Origin: Anaerolineae bacterium
GTDB taxonomy: Bacteria; Chloroflexota; Anaerolineae; 4572-78; J111
NCBI GenBank assembly: GCA_020433835.1
Contig: JAGRBY010000230.1
Span: 1-10,184, forward strand
Reading direction: 5' to 3'
Length of the DNA stretch: 10,184 bases
Both the position numbers and the translations under genes were made by a program. Below, in pieces: positions 6,122 to 10,184 of the stretch. The notes below the pieces were generated by a model. It ran no database searches. It had not been told where the DNA came from and saw nothing but the letters and a program-made list of their open reading frames with translations. The first letter of the stretch is position 1, and every line of letters begins with the position of its first letter.

Positions 6122-8557
6122 ATGACCGAAGCACAAATCCAAATTCGCAGTTTTATATTCAAAACGCTGATTCTGTTCGCTTTTATTGTGTTGGCGTTTC
6201 AGCTCTGGAACTTGCAGATAGTCCAGGGGGCAGCCTATCGCGAATTGGCCGATGCCAACCGTTTTCGTCTGGCGCAAGTGCCTGCCTCGCGAGGCGTAAT
6301 CTATGATCGCAACGATGAACTGCTTGTACGCAACCGGCCGGTTTACAACGTTATCGTTATTCCAGCTTACTTACCGGAAGATTCCACAGCGGAGGCCCGT
6401 GTCTTTTCCCGACTGTCGGAACTGCTGAACTTGCCAATTACCACGCAGCTAGAGCCAACCACCGGGCTGAACAACGGCTATTTTCACGCCATTAACCATC
6501 ACGAATACAGCCGTTTGCCGCAGCGGCAGATTATCAACCCGCGCAGTCGGCGGTATATCAATCAGCCGCAAGGCATTCGCGATGCTGTCAACGCCAACCG
6601 GGTTTTTGCTCCGTTTTTGCAGGTTGTTATTGCCGAAGACGTTGACCCTATCATCGTCTCGAAAATCGAGGAAGAGCGCCTCAGTTTACCCGGCGTGTTG
6701 ATCGATATTTCACCCAATCGAGAATATATTTATAAGGATTTACTAAGCCACATGATGGGCTATATTGGCCCTATTCCGGCCGAGCAGTTTGAGAACTACG
6801 AACCACTCGATTACGATTTAACCGATGTTGTCGGTTTGGCCGGTCTGGAATTTCAATACGAGGCGTGGCTGCGCGGCATCAAGGGGTTGGAGAATATCGA
6901 AGTCGATGTTACCGGTCAGAAAATTCGCACGGTCAGCCAAAATGTTCAGGTCAGACCGGGCCACAATTTGCGCCTGTCGCTCGATTTGGGCTTGCAGCAG
7001 GCTACGGCCGAAGCACTCCAAGAGGCGATGGATAAGGTTAACTCGAAACAGGGTGTCTCTATCTCGCTCAACCCCCAAACCGGCGAAATTTTGGCGATGG
7101 TCTCGCTGCCGAGTTACGATAACAATCTTTTTTCGCGTGGAATCACAGCCCGTGAATTGTCACTGCTAAGTGAAGATCCCCAGTCACCACTGGTCGATCA
7201 CGCGATTGCCGGTCTTTATCCGCCCGGCTCAATTTTTAAGATTATCCCGGCTTCCGGCGGGTTGCAAGAAGGCACCATAACGGAGCAAACCACTTTTGTC
7301 GATGAAGGGGTTTTGTATCTGCCTAACCTGTTTCAGCCCAATAACCTCGACTTGGCGCAGCCTTTCTATTGTTGGCTCAGAAATGGGCACGGCCCGGTTA
7401 ATGTCGTTTCGGCGCTGGCCTGGTCATGTAACGTCTATTTTTATCAAGTAGGGGGTGGTTACAGCCCGGCTGAATATGAGGGGTTGGGGTTGACCAGACT
7501 GGGTAACTATGCCCGTATGTATGGACTGGGCGAAACCACAGGCATCGACCTGCCGGGCGAGTCAGGTGGCCTGGTTCCCAACGAACAATGGAAGCGGCTT
7601 AATTACGCTGAAAGCTGGCTGACCGGGGATACCTACAATATGTCGATTGGGCAGGGTTTTGTATTGGTTACACCACTGCAAATGATCAATGCTTATTCTG
7701 CCGTCGCCAATGGGGGTACATTGTACCGACCTCATCTGGTCAAGGAAATTCTGGATGCTGACGGGAACCTGGTTGAAGAGGTTGAACCGCAGGTCATTGG
7801 CCGGGTGCAACTGGATCCGCAAAATCTCCAACTTGTCCGCCAGGGTTTATGGGGCGCGATCAATTGGGAGAACGGCACAGCAGCCAAGTTTTTTGATGTG
7901 CCCGGCATCGATGCCTCAGGGAAAACCGGCACGGCTGAGTTTTGCGACAGCTACCCGGCTTGTCTCGATCGCGATGGGCGGGTGAAAACCAGCCACGCCT
8001 GGTTTGTGACGTACGCACCAACGAACAATCCGGAAATTGTAACCATCGTCTTTGTCTACGGGGGCAAACAAGGGGCCGGGGTTGCGGTTCAGGGTTCGGA
8101 AGTGGCGGTTCCGGTTGCCAGCAAAATTTTACGCTATTATTTCAACATCGAAGATGAAGAAGACGCCGCTGGTAACGAGGACGACGATGAGAATCTGACC
8201 GAGTTTGATCTGGGTACGGAATTCAAAGCGCGTTTGTTGGGCACGGATAGCTGGAGCCGCGATGGCGCTAACGTCTCCGGATTTGTGCTCAATGCCGATG
8301 GCGAAGGAGTCAGCAATATCGCCGTTGAGGTGTTGGTCAATGGTGAAGTCGTCGATCAGCTTATCTCGGGCGAGACAGGGCAGTTTGATTATAACAGCCC
8401 CGGTCCCGTTGAAGCAGAAACGTGGCAGATTCGTTTGGCCGATTTTCCCGATGCGCCATCGTTGATGTTTGACGTTGCCGAAGGCGTGCGCTATCTGGTA
8501 GAGTTTGAAGCCCAACCGCCGCAAGAGACGGCCTCCGCCTTGAGTGGTAGTGAATAA
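6122..8557 (+). CDS. mrdA: Penicillin-binding protein 2 (class B transpeptidase) with acidic linker and C-terminal beta-sandwich-like extension
   Basis: PBP2 is the DD-transpeptidase that cross-links lateral-wall peptidoglycan. It has a short cytoplasmic start and a membrane anchor at about 11-30. The pedestal/dimerisation region starts with ASRGVIYDRN at 55-64 and includes GLAGLEFQYE at 238-247. The transpeptidase domain (about 280-672) carries all three active-site motifs: S370-I-F-K373 with nucleophile S370, S435-C-N437, and K601-T-G603. Homologues usually end soon after this domain at about 600-650 residues. This protein instead continues to 811: residues 677-696 hold 12 acidic residues of 20. 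About 716-796 then resemble a carboxypeptidase-regulatory/transthyretin-like fold (V-S-G-F-V-x-x-A-D-G-E-G-V-S-x-I start, later S-G-E-T-G-Q-F-D-Y). Cysteines C608 and C614 could form a disulfide outside the cell. It lies between mreD and minC; the usual rodA neighbour is absent. Confidence 0.95.
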   Translation: MTEAQIQIRSFIFKTLILFAFIVLAFQLWNLQIVQGAAYRELADANRFRLAQVPASRGVIYDRNDELLVRNRPVYNVIVIPAYLPEDSTAEARVFSRLSELLNLPITTQLEPTTGLNNGYFHAINHHEYSRLPQRQIINPRSRRYINQPQGIRDAVNANRVFAPFLQVVIAEDVDPIIVSKIEEERLSLPGVLIDISPNREYIYKDLLSHMMGYIGPIPAEQFENYEPLDYDLTDVVGLAGLEFQYEAWLRGIKGLENIEVDVTGQKIRTVSQNVQVRPGHNLRLSLDLGLQQATAEALQEAMDKVNSKQGVSISLNPQTGEILAMVSLPSYDNNLFSRGITARELSLLSEDPQSPLVDHAIAGLYPPGSIFKIIPASGGLQEGTITEQTTFVDEGVLYLPNLFQPNNLDLAQPFYCWLRNGHGPVNVVSALAWSCNVYFYQVGGGYSPAEYEGLGLTRLGNYARMYGLGETTGIDLPGESGGLVPNEQWKRLNYAESWLTGDTYNMSIGQGFVLVTPLQMINAYSAVANGGTLYRPHLVKEILDADGNLVEEVEPQVIGRVQLDPQNLQLVRQGLWGAINWENGTAAKFFDVPGIDASGKTGTAEFCDSYPACLDRDGRVKTSHAWFVTYAPTNNPEIVTIVFVYGGKQGAGVAVQGSEVAVPVASKILRYYFNIEDEEDAAGNEDDDENLTEFDLGTEFKARLLGTDSWSRDGANVSGFVLNADGEGVSNIAVEVLVNGEVVDQLISGETGQFDYNSPGPVEAETWQIRLADFPDAPSLMFDVAEGVRYLVEFEAQPPQETASALSGSE

Positions 8558-8604
8558 TTGGGGCAATTTGCGTTCAAAATTTTAAGATTAAATACTACAT
8601 ATTG

Positions 8605-8613
8605 TGGTATAAT
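8605..8613 (+). promoter_or_regulatory. Extended -10 promoter of minCD
   Basis: TGG-TATAAT (8605-8613) forms an extended -10 element; no convincing -35 lies 16-18 bases upstream, which is tolerated by extended -10 promoters. The surrounding 14-mer ATTGTGGTATAATA (8601-8614) is identical to the one at the mreB promoter. The start of transcription is expected near 8620, about 35 bases before the minC ATG. Confidence 0.7.
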
Positions 8614-8615
8614 AG

Positions 8616-8630
8616 ATTGTATAGTACAAT
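8616..8630. promoter_or_regulatory. Palindrome at the minC transcription start, possible operator
   Basis: ATTGTA-TAG-TACAAT is a perfect 6-bp inverted repeat with a 3-base centre, placed over the predicted transcription start. A second, wider inverted pair, ATATTGT (8599-8605) and ACAATAT (8626-8632), encloses the -10 box. Such a position suits a repressor site, but A+T richness makes chance symmetry likelier. Confidence 0.4.
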
Positions 8631-8654
8631 ATATAGGGTAACTTGTTTTCAGCA

Positions 8655-9323
8655 ATGACGGATCGAATTGCCATCAAAGGCACCAATAACGGATTGATAA
8701 TTACGATAGGCTCCGGCATATGGGAGGGCTTGGTTGAAGAGCTTGACTCTCAACTGGGGGCCAAGGCATCTTTCTTTAAAGGTGGACGGGTAGCGCTTCA
8801 GGTCGGTGCCCGCCAACTGACTCGACCCCAGCTTGAGTCGATAGGCGAGATGTTAACCCGCCATAATGTTACGCTGTGGGCCGTTGGAAGCGATGACATC
8901 GGTACCAAAGAAGCCGCCACCCAACTGAGCCTGGAAACCACCATAATCCCGTCCAAACAACGCGGTAATCCACCGCGTGTCGCCAGAAGCAACAGCGACT
9001 CCTTGGTTACACGGCGCACATTACGTTCGGGGCAAGTGCTTAAGCATCCGGGCAACGTGGTTATTATCGGCGACGTCAACCCCGGAGCCGAAATTCAGGC
9101 CGGCGGCGATGTCATTATCTGGGGGCGACTGCGCGGTAGTGTTCACGCCGGGATCAAAAGCGGTTCAGAGGCGATTGTATGTGCCCTACAGCTTTCGCCG
9201 ATGCAACTGCGCATTGGTGACTATATTACTCGCTCTCCTGCCGATGATGGCAGTCGCGAAGTGATACCGGAAATTGCCTCCGTGCAAGATGGCCATATCG
9301 TAGCTGAGCCGTGGCGTGGCTGA
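8655..9323 (+). CDS. minC: Septum site-determining protein MinC
   Basis: MinC inhibits FtsZ ring assembly away from midcell and is recruited to the membrane by MinD. From the ATG at 8655 the product has 222 residues. An N-terminal FtsZ-inhibiting domain (about 1-100) opens with IAIKGTNNGLIITIG. A variable linker (about 100-120) follows, then the right-handed beta-helix C-terminal domain that dimerises and binds MinD. The latter carries the family blocks RTLRSGQ at 121-127, GDVNPGAEI at 139-147 and GGDVIIWGRLRG at 150-161. An in-frame TTG at 8643 would add four residues. AGGG at 8635-8638 is only 4 bases from that TTG and 16 from the ATG, so neither start has ideal spacing; the ATG is chosen on codon and homology grounds. 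minD follows 36 bases later. Confidence 0.95.
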   Translation: MTDRIAIKGTNNGLIITIGSGIWEGLVEELDSQLGAKASFFKGGRVALQVGARQLTRPQLESIGEMLTRHNVTLWAVGSDDIGTKEAATQLSLETTIIPSKQRGNPPRVARSNSDSLVTRRTLRSGQVLKHPGNVVIIGDVNPGAEIQAGGDVIIWGRLRGSVHAGIKSGSEAIVCALQLSPMQLRIGDYITRSPADDGSREVIPEIASVQDGHIVAEPWRG

Positions 9324-9359
9324 TTCTATTAACTTTTAACAAACGGTCGAGAAATAAAC

Positions 9360-10154
9360 ATGAGCGCAACTGTAATTACGATAACCTCAGGTAAAGGCGG
9401 CGTAGGGAAGACGACAACAACCGCTAATCTAAGTGCCGCCTTAGCGGCTTGCGGCAAGAAGGTGGTAGCCATTGATGCCGATATCGGCTTGCGTAACCTT
9501 GATGTGGTGATGGGCTTGGAAAACCGCATTGTCTACGACCTGGTTAACGTGGTCGAAGGCACCTGCCGTCTCCGCCAGGCGATGATCAAAGACAAACGCG
9601 TTGATGAGCTATATCTTATTCCGGCAGCCCAATCGCGCGATAAATCGGCTCTTAAGCCGGAGGATATGATTGCCGTCGTTGATCAACTGCGCGATGAGTT
9701 TGATTTTGTGATCATCGACTCGCCGGCGGGTATCGAACAAGGCTTTAAAAATGCCGTTGCTCCGGCCGACCGGGTTTTGATTGTGACCACGCCTGAGGTT
9801 TCAGCCGTTCGCGATGCGGATCGCATTATCGGCTTGATCGAAGCTGAAGAAAAAGGCCCGGCTGATTTGATTATAAACCGGCTGCGCGTAGATATGGTTA
9901 AGCGCGGTGATATGCTCGATACCGATGACGTCATCGACATTTTAGCCATTAACCTTATCGGCATTGTGCCGGACGATGAGCATATTATTGTTTCAACCAA
10001 CCAGGGCCGGCCGGTTTCTCTGGAAAATGGCACGTTGGCCGGTCAGGCTTTTCGAAATATTGGGTTGCGTTTGATGGGGCAAAACGTCCCTTTCCTCACG
10101 TTAGAGCAAAACGAGTCGTTTATCAAACGGCTTTCAAAATTTTTGATGGGGTAA
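9360..10154 (+). CDS. minD: Septum site-determining ATPase MinD
   Basis: MinD is a ParA/MinD-type ATPase that dimerises on the membrane with ATP and carries MinC to it. The 264-residue protein has the deviant Walker A motif GKGGVGKTT at 11-19 with signature K12 and P-loop K17, the switch I region IDADIGLRNLD at 38-48 (D40), and Walker B FVIIDSPAGIE at 116-126 with D120. The last residues, ESFIKRLSKFLMG (252-264), form the amphipathic C-terminal helix that anchors MinD in the membrane, so the gene is complete. A weak SD-like GAG at 9349-9351 lies 8 bases before the ATG. It is probably cotranscribed with minC. Only 30 bases follow in the window and they show no start of minE. Confidence 0.97.
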   Translation: MSATVITITSGKGGVGKTTTTANLSAALAACGKKVVAIDADIGLRNLDVVMGLENRIVYDLVNVVEGTCRLRQAMIKDKRVDELYLIPAAQSRDKSALKPEDMIAVVDQLRDEFDFVIIDSPAGIEQGFKNAVAPADRVLIVTTPEVSAVRDADRIIGLIEAEEKGPADLIINRLRVDMVKRGDMLDTDDVIDILAINLIGIVPDDEHIIVSTNQGRPVSLENGTLAGQAFRNIGLRLMGQNVPFLTLEQNESFIKRLSKFLMG

Positions 10155-10184
10155 ACCTAAGTTTATCTCAATAACGAGTATTGA

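Noticed and set aside
8149..8557. Possible frameshift or gene fusion artefact at the end of the PBP2 gene
   Set aside because: The frame continues with normal codon use into a structured-looking, domain-like segment and ends in a clean stop; no second start with an SD is visible.
8149..8557. PASTA domain at the PBP2 C terminus
   Set aside because: The segment lacks the PASTA pattern and looks more like a carboxypeptidase-regulatory-type beta sandwich.
1..10184. CRISPR array, tRNA, rRNA, insertion sequence or phage genes
   Set aside because: No regularly spaced repeats, cloverleaf-like sequence, rRNA segments or transposase/integrase motifs were seen.

Overview
The window reads as a chromosomal stretch of a bacterium with roughly balanced base composition, all nine protein genes lying on the + strand. 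Two blocks are present: a three-gene 2-oxoacid chain-elongation set (acyl-CoA/2-oxoacid synthase plus the large and small subunits of an isopropylmalate-dehydratase-type enzyme), and a cell-shape/division cluster mreB-mreC-mreD-mrdA(PBP2)-minC-minD. The layout, the intergenic repeats and the general look of the proteins suggest an Anaerolineae-like member of Chloroflexota. That placement is an impression, not a proof; there is no rRNA or other marker in the window.

Region by region: 1-25 is the tail of an upstream spacer holding the Shine-Dalgarno (SD) sequence of gene 1. 26-3274 carries the synthase and the two dehydratase subunits, with a 98-base gap between the subunits that contains GGAGATT repeats and a long imperfect hairpin. 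3275-3523 (249 bases) has no convincing gene. It holds a 16-bp perfect inverted repeat 66 bp apart, then an extended -10 promoter, a leader hairpin and the SD of mreB. 3524-6056 is mreB, mreC and mreD. 6057-6121 holds a -10 box so close to the ATG of the PBP2 gene that its mRNA could be leaderless. 6122-8557 is a PBP2 with an unusual acidic linker and C-terminal beta-sandwich-like extension. 8558-8654 holds a second promoter sharing a 14-mer with the mreB promoter, followed by a palindrome. 8655-10154 is minC and minD. 10155-10184 shows nothing recognisable.

How the genes work together: the first block would condense acetyl-CoA with a 2-oxoacid and isomerise the resulting hydroxy acid. The substrate (2-oxoisovalerate, 2-oxoglutarate or oxaloacetate) cannot be fixed from sequence alone, and no partner dehydrogenase is in the window. 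In the second block, MreB filaments, MreC, MreD and the PBP2 transpeptidase form the core of the lateral-wall elongation machine, while MinC and MinD restrict FtsZ ring placement. RodA, the usual glycosyltransferase partner of PBP2, and MinE are not in this window.

No wholly new system is evident. The points most worth a second look are the PBP2 C-terminal fusion, a probable ATT start of mreD, the unresolved substrate of the synthase/dehydratase set, the shared promoter motif, and the intergenic repeat structures.
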